Below are positions 53,497 through 61,944 of a stretch of 64,000 nt of DNA, in pieces. The stretch is from Lachnospiraceae bacterium UBA4260 (GTDB taxonomy: Bacteria > Bacillota > Clostridia > Lachnospirales > Lachnospiraceae): positions 5,160-69,159 of the forward strand of contig DGWK01000011.1 in NCBI GenBank assembly GCA_002395235.1, in the 5' to 3' direction. The position numbers and the translations under genes were made by a program. The stretch's first letter is position 1. Each line of letters starts with the position of its first letter. A model generated the notes under the pieces. It did not search any database. It saw only the letters and a program-made list of their open reading frames with translations, and was not told the DNA's origin.

Positions 53497-54954
53497 ATGG
53501 AAAAGATCAGTGTAAAGGAAATTCTTGAGGCGGTCGGCGGACAGCTTTTGGGAAATGTTGACGCGGACAGCACATTCATAGTAAATGTGCAGACGGACAG
53601 CCGCGAAGCGGCGGCGGGCGACCTCTTTGTCGCGATCATAGGCGAACGCCTGGATGCGCACCGCTTTGTGCCCGGCGCTATGGAAAAAGGCGCGGAAGGG
53701 TGCCTCGTCAGCAAAGCGCCCGAGGCGGTACCGGAAGGAAAGTTCTGTATTTTGGTGCCGGATACGACCAGGGCGATGGGGGACCTTGCGGCTTATTACC
53801 GCCGCAAACTGGGAATTCCCGTCGTGGCGGTCACGGGAAGCGTCGGCAAGACGACCACGAAGGACATGGTGGCGTCCGTCCTTTCGTCAAAATATCGAAC
53901 CCTCAAGACCGCCGGCAACTTGAACAATCATGTGGGGCTCCCTATGACTGTTTTCTGCCTGAGCAAGGAGGACGAGATCGCGGTCCTGGAGATGGGAATG
54001 AATCACCTGGGCGAGATCGACTATCTGGTCCGCATCGCGCAGCCCGACGTGGCGGTGATCACGAATGTCGGAGACGCCCATATCGGCAATCTGGGCAGCC
54101 GGGAAAACATCCTGCGCGCCAAGTGTGAGATCTTCCGCGGACTGAAAAAAGGCGGGACGGCCGTCCTGAACGGGGATGACGCGCTTCTTACGACGCTGCG
54201 CCCCGGCGCGGAAAGGGTTAAGGATGCTGACGGCGACGGGAGCCGTCCTTTTGCGGAGATGTACGCGGGGATCGACGACGGCGGTTTTACCTTCCACTGG
54301 GCGGGGGAATCCGAAGGCTGTGATTACAGAGCCGTGAATATAGAAGATACGCTTCCGGACGAGGTCCGGTGCGAGGCGCAGACGCCTTCCGGCACCTTTG
54401 CGGTCGAGATTCCGAGCCTTGGCAGGCACATGATCTATCCGGCCATGACGGCAGCTGCGGTCGGGCAATATTTTGGCCTGTCTGAGGAGGAGATCGCGGC
54501 GGGAATCCGCGACTTCAAGGCGACCCGCATGCGCATGGACGTCGAGAAGCCCGGAAAAGGAATCCTTCTCTACAATGACACGTACAACGCAAACCCCCAG
54601 TCCATGAAAGCGGCGCTGGGGATCCTGGCGAACGCGCCGGCGGAGCGCAAAGTGGCCGTGGTGGGCGACATGCTGGAGCTGGAGCCTTTCGCGGAGAGGC
54701 TGCACCGGGAGGTGGGCGTATACGCGGCGGAGCTGCCGATCGACACACTGGTGACCGTCGGGACGCGCGCCGGGTGGCTGGCGGAGGCGGCGCTCGAGCA
54801 TGACATGGAGGACGTGCGGCCCTGCGCGGACAAGGAAGAGGCTAAGAAAGTCCTTGAGGAGCTGGTCGGGCCGAATACGGCATTTCTGTTTAAGGCTTCC
54901 AGGGGGATGGCGCTTGAGGAATTGTGCGCGTTTGTAAGAGGCAGGATCTCCTGA
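53497..54954 (+). CDS. murF: UDP-MurNAc-tripeptide--D-alanyl-D-alanine ligase
   Basis: This 485-residue ligase attaches D-Ala-D-Ala, the last cytoplasmic step of stem synthesis. The N-terminal UDP-binding domain has VQTDSREAAAGDLFVA; the ATP loop is VTGSVGKTTTKDM (about 110-122), then NNHVGLPMTV and EMGMNHLGEI; the C-terminal domain has YNDTYNANPQSMKAAL. GAGAGGGAAAG provides the ribosome site. It ends in a strong terminator. Confidence 0.96.
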   Translation: MEKISVKEILEAVGGQLLGNVDADSTFIVNVQTDSREAAAGDLFVAIIGERLDAHRFVPGAMEKGAEGCLVSKAPEAVPEGKFCILVPDTTRAMGDLAAYYRRKLGIPVVAVTGSVGKTTTKDMVASVLSSKYRTLKTAGNLNNHVGLPMTVFCLSKEDEIAVLEMGMNHLGEIDYLVRIAQPDVAVITNVGDAHIGNLGSRENILRAKCEIFRGLKKGGTAVLNGDDALLTTLRPGAERVKDADGDGSRPFAEMYAGIDDGGFTFHWAGESEGCDYRAVNIEDTLPDEVRCEAQTPSGTFAVEIPSLGRHMIYPAMTAAAVGQYFGLSEEEIAAGIRDFKATRMRMDVEKPGKGILLYNDTYNANPQSMKAALGILANAPAERKVAVVGDMLELEPFAERLHREVGVYAAELPIDTLVTVGTRAGWLAEAALEHDMEDVRPCADKEEAKKVLEELVGPNTAFLFKASRGMALEELCAFVRGRIS

Positions 54955-54981
54955 AGCTTTTAAGATATCAGACAATAGTAG

Positions 54982-55009
54982 GGGCTGTCGCAGTTGCGAC
55001 AGCCCTTTT
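54982..55009 (+). terminator. Terminator of ddl-murF
   Basis: GGGCTGTCGCA and TGCGACAGCCC pair around two bases, followed by TTTT. Confidence 0.9.
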
Positions 55010-55023
55010 AGGTGTACCTGACA

Positions 55024-56295
55024 CTATCTCCTGTATACGACCTCCCCGCCCACGATCGTGTAGTGCACCACGCCGGGAAGCTTATCGCCTATAAAAGGCG
55101 AGTTGCAGGATTTGGAGGCAAATTCCGAAGGAACGATCCACTCCTCGTCGGGATCAAAGATCGTGAGGTCCGCCGGCGCGCCCGGCTCGAGCCGCCCGGC
55201 CTCGAGATGATAGAAATCGGCCGGATTGCAGGTGAGGCAGGCCAGCATCTGCATCATGGTGAGATGCCCGGGCTGAACGAGATTTTTGACAGCGAGAGAG
55301 AGGGCCGTCTCGAGGCCGATCATGCCGCTGGGAGCCTGGACGAAAGGTTTTTCTTTCTCCGCCGTCGCGTGCGGGGCGTGGTCCGTGGCGATGATGTCGA
55401 TGGTGCCGTCCTGCAGGCCGCGGATGATGGCCATCCGGTCCTCTTCGGTGCGAAGGGGAGGGTTTACCTTGGCCAGGGTGCCCCGCGCGATGACCGCGTC
55501 TTCCGTGAGGGAGAAGTGGTGGGGCGTGGCCTCCGCGTGGATGCTGGGGTGGCCTCTGCGGGCGCGGCGCACATAGTCGACGCCTTCCGCGGTGCTGATG
55601 TGCTGGACGCAGAGCGGCGCGTCAAGCTCGGCGGCGATCTGCATATCTCTGGCGATCAGGGTGTATTCGGCTTCGCGGGGCGATCCCGCAAGACCCAGGA
55701 ATGCGGCGGCCTTCCCGCCGCCGTTGACGCCGTTCTCGGAGATCAGGCTCTTGTCTTCTTCGTGGAGGCTGACGGGGAGATTCAGGGCTTTGGCGATCTC
55801 CAGGGCCGAACGCAGGACAGCGCTGTCCATGATGGGAAGTCCGTCGTCCGTAAAGCCCGCCGCGCCGCTGTCCGCCAGCGCGGCGAGGTCAGCCAGCTCT
55901 TTTCCGGCCATGCCCTTTGTCACATTGGCGCAGCTGTAGAGACGAACGGGAAGCCTGCGCCCTCTCTCGAGGATGTCCTGCAGCACAGGGACGCTGTCCA
56001 CGGGAGGCTTGGTATTGGCCATCAGGATGATCGTGGTGTATCCGCCCTTGACGGCGGATTCCGCGCCCGTAGAGAGGTCTTCTTTGTAAGTGAAGCCGGG
56101 ATCCCTGAAGTGGGAGTGTGTGTCTATAAGGCCGGGGCATGCGATCATACCGCCGGCATCGATGACCGAGGCGCCGGCCGGAGGAAGAAGATTCCGCTCT
56201 ATTTTGACGACGCGGCCGTTGTCGATGAGAATGTCGCGCTTTCCTTCCGTGCCGGAAGCGGGGTCGATCAGGTAACTGTTACGGATCATCAGCAT
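55024..56295 (-). CDS. pyrC: Dihydroorotase
   Basis: This 423-residue zinc amidohydrolase closes carbamoyl-aspartate to dihydroorotate. It has the metal motif IDTHSHFRDPG, MANTKPPVDS, VQHISTAEGVD, EATPHHFSL, and ATDHAPH. The form is the Bacillus-like class I enzyme. GGGAGA lies six bases before the ATG at 56295. The gene stands opposite and divergent to plsC-pyrKD, which carry the next pathway step. Confidence 0.95.
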   Translation of the reverse strand: MLMIRNSYLIDPASGTEGKRDILIDNGRVVKIERNLLPPAGASVIDAGGMIACPGLIDTHSHFRDPGFTYKEDLSTGAESAVKGGYTTIILMANTKPPVDSVPVLQDILERGRRLPVRLYSCANVTKGMAGKELADLAALADSGAAGFTDDGLPIMDSAVLRSALEIAKALNLPVSLHEEDKSLISENGVNGGGKAAAFLGLAGSPREAEYTLIARDMQIAAELDAPLCVQHISTAEGVDYVRRARRGHPSIHAEATPHHFSLTEDAVIARGTLAKVNPPLRTEEDRMAIIRGLQDGTIDIIATDHAPHATAEKEKPFVQAPSGMIGLETALSLAVKNLVQPGHLTMMQMLACLTCNPADFYHLEAGRLEPGAPADLTIFDPDEEWIVPSEFASKSCNSPFIGDKLPGVVHYTIVGGEVVYRR

Positions 56296-56389
56296 ATAAG
56301 TTCTCCCTTCTTTGTCCGGGAAAGGCGGGGATCTCCGCGCCTTTGCAGACCGTGAAACGAATACAGACAGTTCTTGCATTATTAATACC

Positions 56390-56398
56390 AGTATACCA
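56390..56398 (-). promoter_or_regulatory. Extended -10 promoter for pyrC
   Basis: On the minus strand TGG-TATACT forms an extended -10 about 95 bases before the start. Confidence 0.5.
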
Positions 56399-56418
56399 TG
56401 TATGACGCTTGCGGTATG

Positions 56419-56447
56419 GTGGCAGAATTTGTATTTTCTGGTATAAT
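56419..56447 (+). promoter_or_regulatory. Promoter for plsC-pyrKD run
   Basis: An extended -10 TGG-TATAAT (56439-56447) has GTGGCA (56419-56424) at 17-base spacing. Confidence 0.7.
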
Positions 56448-56500
56448 ACCATAGGGGGGATGTCCCCGCCTCTACAGGCGGTGGAGAGCAACAAACTCTC

Positions 56501-56613
56501 ACAGTGGCGGGTGACAATCCCCCACTGTTATTCGATGCACACGCGTGCGGAAAGGAAGATGCTGCCCTTCGGGCAGCCCGCACGCGGCGCAGCGGCTCGC
56601 TCCGCGAGCCTTG
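56501..56613 (+). ncRNA. Structured leader element, copy B (before plsC)
   Basis: P0: ACAGTGG and CCACTGT with GGG/CCC (56501-56528), loop holding GACAA as in copy A. P1/P2: CGCGTGCGG (56542-56550) with CCGCACGCG (56578-56586), ten-base bulge AAAGGAAGAT, inner stem GCTGCCC-TTC-GGGCAGC. P3: GGCTCGC-TCC-GCGAGCC (56594-56610), then TTGAA. The inner stem differs from copy A on both sides yet still pairs fully. Confidence 0.65.
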
Positions 56614-56659
56614 AATTAATTTGATATAGTATGCAGTTATAGAAAGGAATTAACAGAAT

Positions 56660-57406
56660 ATGTGGGTTATACGCGCGCTTTTGGCGCTTTTGTTCGCGGC
56701 TCTGGTCATTCTGATCGACCTGCCGCTGCACTTGATCACCTGGCTGATTGAAAAGGCCAGTCCGGGATCCTGTACAAACTTTCGCCACGCATACGCCAGA
56801 TTTGCGATGAAAGGAATCTGGTTTCTGGCAGGCGGAAAGGCCACGGTGATCGGCCTCGAGAGAGTCCCGACAGATAAGCCGGTGCTCTTTGTGGGCAACC
56901 ACCGCAGCATCTTCGACATCATCCTGGCGGGTTCCCTGATCACGTATCCCTGCGGCTTTGTCGCCAAAAAAGAGCTCCAGGGAAGCCCGATCACTCTGAT
57001 CATGGAGGAGATCCACTGCCTGTTCCTGGATCGCGAGGACCCCAGGCAGGGCCTCAAGACGATCCTGGCGGCCATTGAGAATGTAAAGAGCGGCATTTCC
57101 ATGTTCATCTTCCCCGAGGGAACGAGAAGCAAGGTGGAGGGCGAATTCCTGCCTTTCCACGCGGGAAGCTTCAAAATAGCGACTAAGGCCAAGGTTCCCG
57201 TGGTGCCTGTCACGCTGGTGGGGATGGGCGATATTTTCGAAGACCACTATCCGCGGCTGAAGAGGGCGCCTGTCGTGATCGAGTTCGGCGAGCCGATCGA
57301 GACAGCGGATATGGACAGGAACGCACAGAAGGAGCTTCCCGATAAGGTGAGAGACCTGATGATGGAGACCTATCACAGAAACAGCGCGCTGATCGCGCAG
57401 GAATGA
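56660..57406 (+). CDS. plsC: 1-acyl-glycerol-3-phosphate acyltransferase
   Basis: This 248-residue membrane enzyme makes phosphatidic acid from lysophosphatidic acid. A hydrophobic N-terminal helix (about 3-30) anchors it; the acyltransferase motifs are NHRSIFD, FPEGTRS and PVVPVTLVG. AAAGGA precedes ATG. It is followed by pyrK after 28 bases, so lipid and pyrimidine genes share a message. Confidence 0.92.
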   Translation: MWVIRALLALLFAALVILIDLPLHLITWLIEKASPGSCTNFRHAYARFAMKGIWFLAGGKATVIGLERVPTDKPVLFVGNHRSIFDIILAGSLITYPCGFVAKKELQGSPITLIMEEIHCLFLDREDPRQGLKTILAAIENVKSGISMFIFPEGTRSKVEGEFLPFHAGSFKIATKAKVPVVPVTLVGMGDIFEDHYPRLKRAPVVIEFGEPIETADMDRNAQKELPDKVRDLMMETYHRNSALIAQE

Positions 57407-57434
57407 CAAGGGACAGGACACGGGACGGATCTAT

Positions 57435-58226
57435 ATGAAAAGAAAGACAACAATGACGGTGACGGATATAAGGAGCATCGCCGAAGGAATCTACAGCATG
57501 ACGCTGCAGTACCGGAAAGAAGATATGCCGGAGGAGGTAAAGCCCGGACAGTTCGCGGGACTCTACCCCAATGACGCGTCCAGGCTCCTGCCCAGGCCCA
57601 TCAGTATATGCAGATGGGACGCGGAAAACAGGGAGCTGCGCTTCGTGTTCCGGACGGCGGGCGCGGGCACGGCGTCACTTGCCGCGCAGAAGACCGGCGA
57701 CAAGGTGGACATGCTGGGAATTCTCGGCAACGGCTACGACCCGGAGAAACTAGCGGGGAAAAAGGTGCTGCTTTTAGGAGGCGGGATCGGCATTCCGCCC
57801 ATGGTCGAACTGGCGGCTGCGCTCTCGAAGATCCCGGGGACGGAGGTGACGGCGGCCATGGGGTACAGAAACAGCGATCTGTTTCTGACGGAGGAACTGT
57901 CGTCTTACGGAAAGCTTCTGATCGCCACGGAGGACGGAAGCGTCGGCACGAAGGGAAATGTGCTGGACGCGGTCAGAGAAAACGCGGTGGAGCCGGATGC
58001 GGTGTGCGCCTGCGGCCCTATGCCCATGCTGCGCGCGGTCAAGAAGTTCGCGCAGGAGAAGGGTATTCCCGCTTATATCTCCCTTGAGGAAAGGATGGCC
58101 TGCGGCGTGGGCGCCTGCCTGGGATGTGTGACGAAAACCGTCGAGGTGGACAGTCACTCTCACGTCCGCAATGCCAGGATCTGCACGGAAGGACCGGTTT
58201 TTGACGCGCAGGAGGTGGCAATCTGA
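57435..58226 (+). CDS. pyrK: Dihydroorotate dehydrogenase electron transfer subunit
   Basis: This 263-residue FAD and 2Fe-2S protein passes electrons from PyrD to NAD. The FAD domain has RPISICRWD, the NAD domain LLLGGGIGIPPMVELA, and the C-terminal cluster cysteines lie in ACGVGACLGCV with a later Cys in ARICTEGPVF. Its stop overlaps the pyrD start (TGATG). Confidence 0.95.
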   Translation: MKRKTTMTVTDIRSIAEGIYSMTLQYRKEDMPEEVKPGQFAGLYPNDASRLLPRPISICRWDAENRELRFVFRTAGAGTASLAAQKTGDKVDMLGILGNGYDPEKLAGKKVLLLGGGIGIPPMVELAAALSKIPGTEVTAAMGYRNSDLFLTEELSSYGKLLIATEDGSVGTKGNVLDAVRENAVEPDAVCACGPMPMLRAVKKFAQEKGIPAYISLEERMACGVGACLGCVTKTVEVDSHSHVRNARICTEGPVFDAQEVAI

Positions 58227-59149
58227 TGGAGAAGAGCAGCAGAAGGCCGGATATGTCCGTGAACATTGCCGGCGTGGAACTTAAGAATCCGGTCATGACC
58301 GCTTCCGGGACATTCGGATCCGGTATGGAATACTCGGAGTTTGTAAATCTGGATCACCTTGGCGCCGTTGTGACCAAGGGCGTAGCCAGTGTGCCGTGGG
58401 AGGGAAATCCCACGCCGCGCGTCGCGGAAGTGTACGGCGGCATGCTCAACGCGATCGGGCTGCAGAATCCCGGGATTGATGTCTTTATCGAGAGGGACCT
58501 CGCTTTTTTGAAGCAGTTCGACACGAAAGTGATCGTGAACGTGTGCGGACACACGGAAGAGGAATATCTGGACGTTGTGGAGCGCCTGGCGGACCAGCCG
58601 GTGGACATGCTCGAGATCAACGTCTCCTGCCCGAATGTAAAGCAGGGGGCAATCCAGTTCGGACAGGACCCGAAGTGTCTCGAGGAGATCACCGCAAAGA
58701 TCAAAAGATTGGCGAAGCAGCCCGTGATCATGAAGCTCACGCCCAACGTGACCGACATCACGGTGATGGCCAGGGCGGCGGAAGCGGGAGGAGCGGACGC
58801 CATCTCGCTGATCAACACGATCACGGGAATGAAAATCGATATTGAAAAGAGGCAGTTCGTACTCGCCAATAAGACGGGAGGACTGTCGGGACCTGCCATC
58901 AAGCCCGTCGCCGTCAGGATGGTGTGGCAGGCGGCAAACGCCGTAAAGATCCCGGTCATCGGTATGGGCGGCATCGCGAGCGCCGAGGACGCAGTGGAGT
59001 TTATGCTCGCGGGCGCGTCGGCTGTTGCCGTGGGCGCGATGAATTTTCATGATCCCTGCCTGACACAGAAAGTCGTGGACGGGATGGAACAGTATTTGGT
59101 CAGACATAATATTTCGGCAGCAAGGGAACTAACAGGAGCTGTTCTATGA
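58226..59149 (+). CDS. pyrD: Dihydroorotate dehydrogenase, catalytic subunit (class 1B)
   Basis: This 307-residue FMN barrel enzyme oxidises dihydroorotate to orotate. It starts with VNIAGVELKNPVMTASGTFG; the catalytic base Cys is in LEINVSCPNVKQG; GMGGIASAEDAVEFMLAGA binds FMN phosphate. Paired with pyrK, it is the NAD-dependent 1B form. It overlaps ispE by ATGA. Confidence 0.96.
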   Translation: MEKSSRRPDMSVNIAGVELKNPVMTASGTFGSGMEYSEFVNLDHLGAVVTKGVASVPWEGNPTPRVAEVYGGMLNAIGLQNPGIDVFIERDLAFLKQFDTKVIVNVCGHTEEEYLDVVERLADQPVDMLEINVSCPNVKQGAIQFGQDPKCLEEITAKIKRLAKQPVIMKLTPNVTDITVMARAAEAGGADAISLINTITGMKIDIEKRQFVLANKTGGLSGPAIKPVAVRMVWQAANAVKIPVIGMGGIASAEDAVEFMLAGASAVAVGAMNFHDPCLTQKVVDGMEQYLVRHNISAARELTGAVL

Positions 59150-60057
59150 GAAAAGTAAAACAAAAAGCGTATGCCAAGATCAACCTGAGTCTTGACATTC
59201 TGGGCCGGCTGGAAAACGGCTATCACATAGTGAAGATGGTCATGCAGACGATCGACCTCAGCGATGAGCTGATCTTCGAGACGCAGGACAGGGAATGTCC
59301 TTCTATGGAGATCACGCTCGCGTCCGACAGCGGGGAGATCCCGGTCGGAGAAGACAATCTGATCGTGCGGGCCGTGCGCCGCATGGAATATAAGTACGGG
59401 ATCCGCAAGGACCTCAGGATTACCCTGAACAAAAGGATCCCGGTGGCGGCAGGTATGGCCGGCGGAAGTACGGACGCCGCAGCCGCGCTGCGGGCCGTGA
59501 GAGACCTGTTCGTGCCCCATGTCAGCGACGAGGAGCTTCAGAAGATCGGCGTGACGCTGGGCGCGGATATTCCTTATTGCGTGACGGGCGGAACGCAGCT
59601 CTCGGAAGGGATCGGAGAGGTACTGACCGTCCTTCCCGAAGCGCCGCAGTGCGGGCTCGTAATCTGTAAACCGCCGGTGGGAGTGTCCACTGCAGAGGTC
59701 TATCAGAGATATGACAGCCTGCAGCAGGTCAGGCACCCCGATATCGACGCGCAGATTGAGGCAATCCGGAGAGGAGACCTCGAAGGGATGGCCGGTGCGT
59801 GCGGCAATGTCCTGGAGGAAGTGACCGGGGCCATGTATCCGAGGATCGGTGAGATCGAGAGGTTCTTTATCGGACAGGGGGCGCTCACATCGAAGATGTC
59901 GGGCAGCGGGCCTACTGTTTTTGCGGTCTTTTCCGATATGCAGCAGGCAGTGCGGGCAGCGCAGGCGTTTGAGGCGCAGGATGAAGAGAAGGACTGTAAA
60001 GTGATAGTCTGCAGTTTTGTTTACCGGATTATGGAGGATGTCGATGGGAGACAATAA
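59146..60057 (+). CDS. ispE: 4-diphosphocytidyl-2-C-methyl-D-erythritol kinase
   Basis: This 303-residue GHMP kinase phosphorylates the fourth intermediate of the MEP isoprenoid pathway. It has KAYAKINLSLDILG, the ATP loop PVAAGMAGGSTDAAAALR, and the C-terminal SKMSGSGPTVFAVF. It overlaps pyrD by four bases and the GntR gene by 14, so translation is likely coupled. Confidence 0.94.
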   Translation: MRKVKQKAYAKINLSLDILGRLENGYHIVKMVMQTIDLSDELIFETQDRECPSMEITLASDSGEIPVGEDNLIVRAVRRMEYKYGIRKDLRITLNKRIPVAAGMAGGSTDAAAALRAVRDLFVPHVSDEELQKIGVTLGADIPYCVTGGTQLSEGIGEVLTVLPEAPQCGLVICKPPVGVSTAEVYQRYDSLQQVRHPDIDAQIEAIRRGDLEGMAGACGNVLEEVTGAMYPRIGEIERFFIGQGALTSKMSGSGPTVFAVFSDMQQAVRAAQAFEAQDEEKDCKVIVCSFVYRIMEDVDGRQ

Positions 60058-60745
60058 TTTATTGACCGCAGGAATGTCCATGACAGAAGAACAGCAAGCT
60101 ATGCCGCTTCGCGATGCAGTGTTCATGTCGCTGCGCAAGGCGATCCTGACCGGAAAGATCAAGCCGGGAGAGAGACTCACAGAGGTGAAACTCGGCAAGA
60201 TCCTCGGAACCAGCCGCACGCCGATCCGGGAGGCGATCCGCCTTCTGGAGCAGGAAAACCTCGTCACGATCATTCCCGGGAGCGGGGCCAGAGTGTCCAG
60301 GATGACGGTCTCTGACCTGCAGGACGTGATGGAGGTCAGAAGCGCGCTGGAGCAGCTCAGCGCGGGGCTTGCCTGCGAGCGGATCACGGAGGAGGAGAAG
60401 GCGGAGCTTTACGAGGCCTACAATGCTTTTGTGAGGAGCACGCAGTCCGAGGACAGCATCATGATCGCGGACTCCGACGTCCACTTCCACAACCTGATTC
60501 TGAAAGCGGCCAAAAATCAGAAACTCGGAAAGATTCTCGACGGACTCGCGGACAACATTTACCGCTATCGGTATGAATTCATCCGGGAGGACGGACACTA
60601 CGAAGACCTGATTCGGGAGCATAAAGAGCTCTACGAGGCTGTCATCTCGGGAAACCGGGAAGTAGCGGAGAAATCGGCGCGCAGCCATATCGCCAGACAG
60701 TGGAGCTATATCAGGGAACATCTTCAGGAAGACGCAGGGGAATGA
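60044..60745 (+). CDS. GntR-family regulator (FCD type)
   Basis: This 233-residue transcription factor has an N-terminal winged helix (about 20-90, with GERLTEVKLGKILGTSRTPIRE then IRLLEQENLV) and a C-terminal helical FCD domain (about 95-230) with the metal-binding Asp and His residues in DSDVHFHNLIL, IREHKELYEAV and ARSHIARQW. The ligand is probably a small organic acid, unknown. Start at 60044 follows GGAGG. ispE followed by a GntR gene is a recurring clostridial arrangement, from memory. Confidence 0.9.
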   Translation: MGDNNLLTAGMSMTEEQQAMPLRDAVFMSLRKAILTGKIKPGERLTEVKLGKILGTSRTPIREAIRLLEQENLVTIIPGSGARVSRMTVSDLQDVMEVRSALEQLSAGLACERITEEEKAELYEAYNAFVRSTQSEDSIMIADSDVHFHNLILKAAKNQKLGKILDGLADNIYRYRYEFIREDGHYEDLIREHKELYEAVISGNREVAEKSARSHIARQWSYIREHLQEDAGE

Positions 60746-61170
60746 TCGTGCGCAGGGATGTATGGCTGACAGTGACGGGTGACCAGACGGATGCGGAGGG
60801 GCGCAGCGACAGAAATACGACCGCCTGCCGCGCTCTCTATGAGATTAAGGACGGAATTCATATATTCACTTATAAAGACATCGATCCCGAGGGCGGCGCC
60901 GTCACACAGTCCAGGATGGAATTTGCGGACGCCTTCTGCAGGATCATCAGAAGCGGCGCGGTGCGCACGAGCATGTACTTCAGGCCTCTGGAGGAGCTCG
61001 AGAGCGAGTATGAGACCGGGTTTGGCACTTTTTTGATGAAAATATACACAAAGCGCCTTGCCATGCGGCAGGTCGGGGACAACTTCCACGCGAGGGTGTC
61101 CTACACGCTGTATCTGCAGGGGGGAGACCCGGTCGAGTGCGCGGTGACAGTCAAGGCTGAGCCCTTGTGA
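60742..61170 (+). CDS. DUF1934 (YwiB-like) protein
   Basis: This 142-residue beta-rich protein belongs to the lipocalin-like DUF1934 family: MIVRRDVWLTVTGDQTD, a central KDIDPEGGAVTQSRMEF, and a C-terminal YTLYLQGGDPVECAVTV. Function is unknown. The start overlaps the GntR stop by ATGA. It ends the pyrK-to-DUF1934 run, closed by a terminator. Confidence 0.82.
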   Translation: MIVRRDVWLTVTGDQTDAEGRSDRNTTACRALYEIKDGIHIFTYKDIDPEGGAVTQSRMEFADAFCRIIRSGAVRTSMYFRPLEELESEYETGFGTFLMKIYTKRLAMRQVGDNFHARVSYTLYLQGGDPVECAVTVKAEPL

Positions 61171-61201
61171 GGAACCCACAGCCGCGAGTCTGAGAATGAA
61201 A

Positions 61202-61236
61202 AAAACCGGTGGAGCAATTGCTTCCACCGGTTTCTT
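61202..61236. terminator. Bidirectional terminator after DUF1934 gene
   Basis: AAACCGGTGGA and TCCACCGGTTT pair around nine bases, with CTT downstream and an A-run upstream for the minus strand. Confidence 0.85.
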
Positions 61237-61252
61237 GCCGTAATGAATTATG

Positions 61253-61738
61253 TTACTTGACAGGCTTGGCGCCCGCTTTCTCCTGCAGCTTGTCCATCTG
61301 TTTGCGCCACCAGCTCTTCTTGACAGTGGTGTCAGGCGTGAGCTTCTTGCCGCGCATACCCTTGACGTCCATGATGTAGATTCCGCTGACCATTGCCTTG
61401 ACCTGCTGGTTGATCGGGATCAGATCGAACACCTTCTCGTCCGCGATCAGGTTCATGAACCTCGCTCCGACCTTGGCCTTGACGACCGGGACCTTGGAGC
61501 GGCGGGCGTACCACGGCGTCTGCGCGATCACTTCCTCAGGAAGTCCCGACTCCTTGAGCTTGAGCCGCTTCTTGTCCACTGCCATGATGACTACCGGCTG
61601 CTTGTTGGCTTCGAGACGCTCGTTCTGCTCTTCCTGCTGCTTCTGCAGGCGTCTTCCCATGAAGTAGAGAAATACGAGAACGCCGATCAATATGACCAGG
61701 ATCACTAATAAAATAATTGAAACTTTACTCAATTCCAT
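61253..61738 (-). CDS. Conserved-looking single-pass membrane protein, unknown function
   Basis: This 161-residue protein has one N-terminal transmembrane helix (about 7-28, VSIILLVILVILIGVLVFLY), then a coiled, charged stretch (RRLQKQQEEQNERLEANKQ) and a soluble cytoplasmic or external part with VVIMAVDKKRLKLKESGLP and PWYARRSKVPVVKAKVGARF. It ends with a basic WWRKQMDKLQEKAG. I have an impression of similar proteins in Lachnospiraceae but no name. AGGAGG lies close to the ATG. Confidence 0.75.
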   Translation of the reverse strand: MELSKVSIILLVILVILIGVLVFLYFMGRRLQKQQEEQNERLEANKQPVVIMAVDKKRLKLKESGLPEEVIAQTPWYARRSKVPVVKAKVGARFMNLIADEKVFDLIPINQQVKAMVSGIYIMDVKGMRGKKLTPDTTVKKSWWRKQMDKLQEKAGAKPVK

Positions 61739-61944
61739 GCCCTCCTAACGATACGCTACTTAGCATTTTAACATTGAATGAAAGGCAAGGCAACAAGCGA
61801 ATTCATGGCGGAGACAGGAATATTTTTCGAAAATTTCACTGTAAGTTCATATTTGTGTAATACAAAAACCTTTTAAGAATCGGACTATTATGCTAAACTA
61901 TACTGGTTATCTTGCGGAAAGATTCTAGAAAGGCAGATTCATTT
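61739..61944. other. Intergenic with promoter for lipoprotein gene
   Basis: AT-rich divergent spacer. An extended -10 TGC-TAAACT lies at 61891-61899; no further structure is seen. Confidence 0.5.

Larger units (their letters stand above)
56296..56659. other. Divergent intergenic region pyrC/plsC
   Basis: This 364-base region holds extended -10 promoters for both genes, small hairpins (CCGCC/GGCGG at 56466-56482, GAGAG/CTCTC at about 56484-56500), and leader element copy B. No pyrimidine-attenuator protein gene or clear PyrR site is seen. Confidence 0.65.
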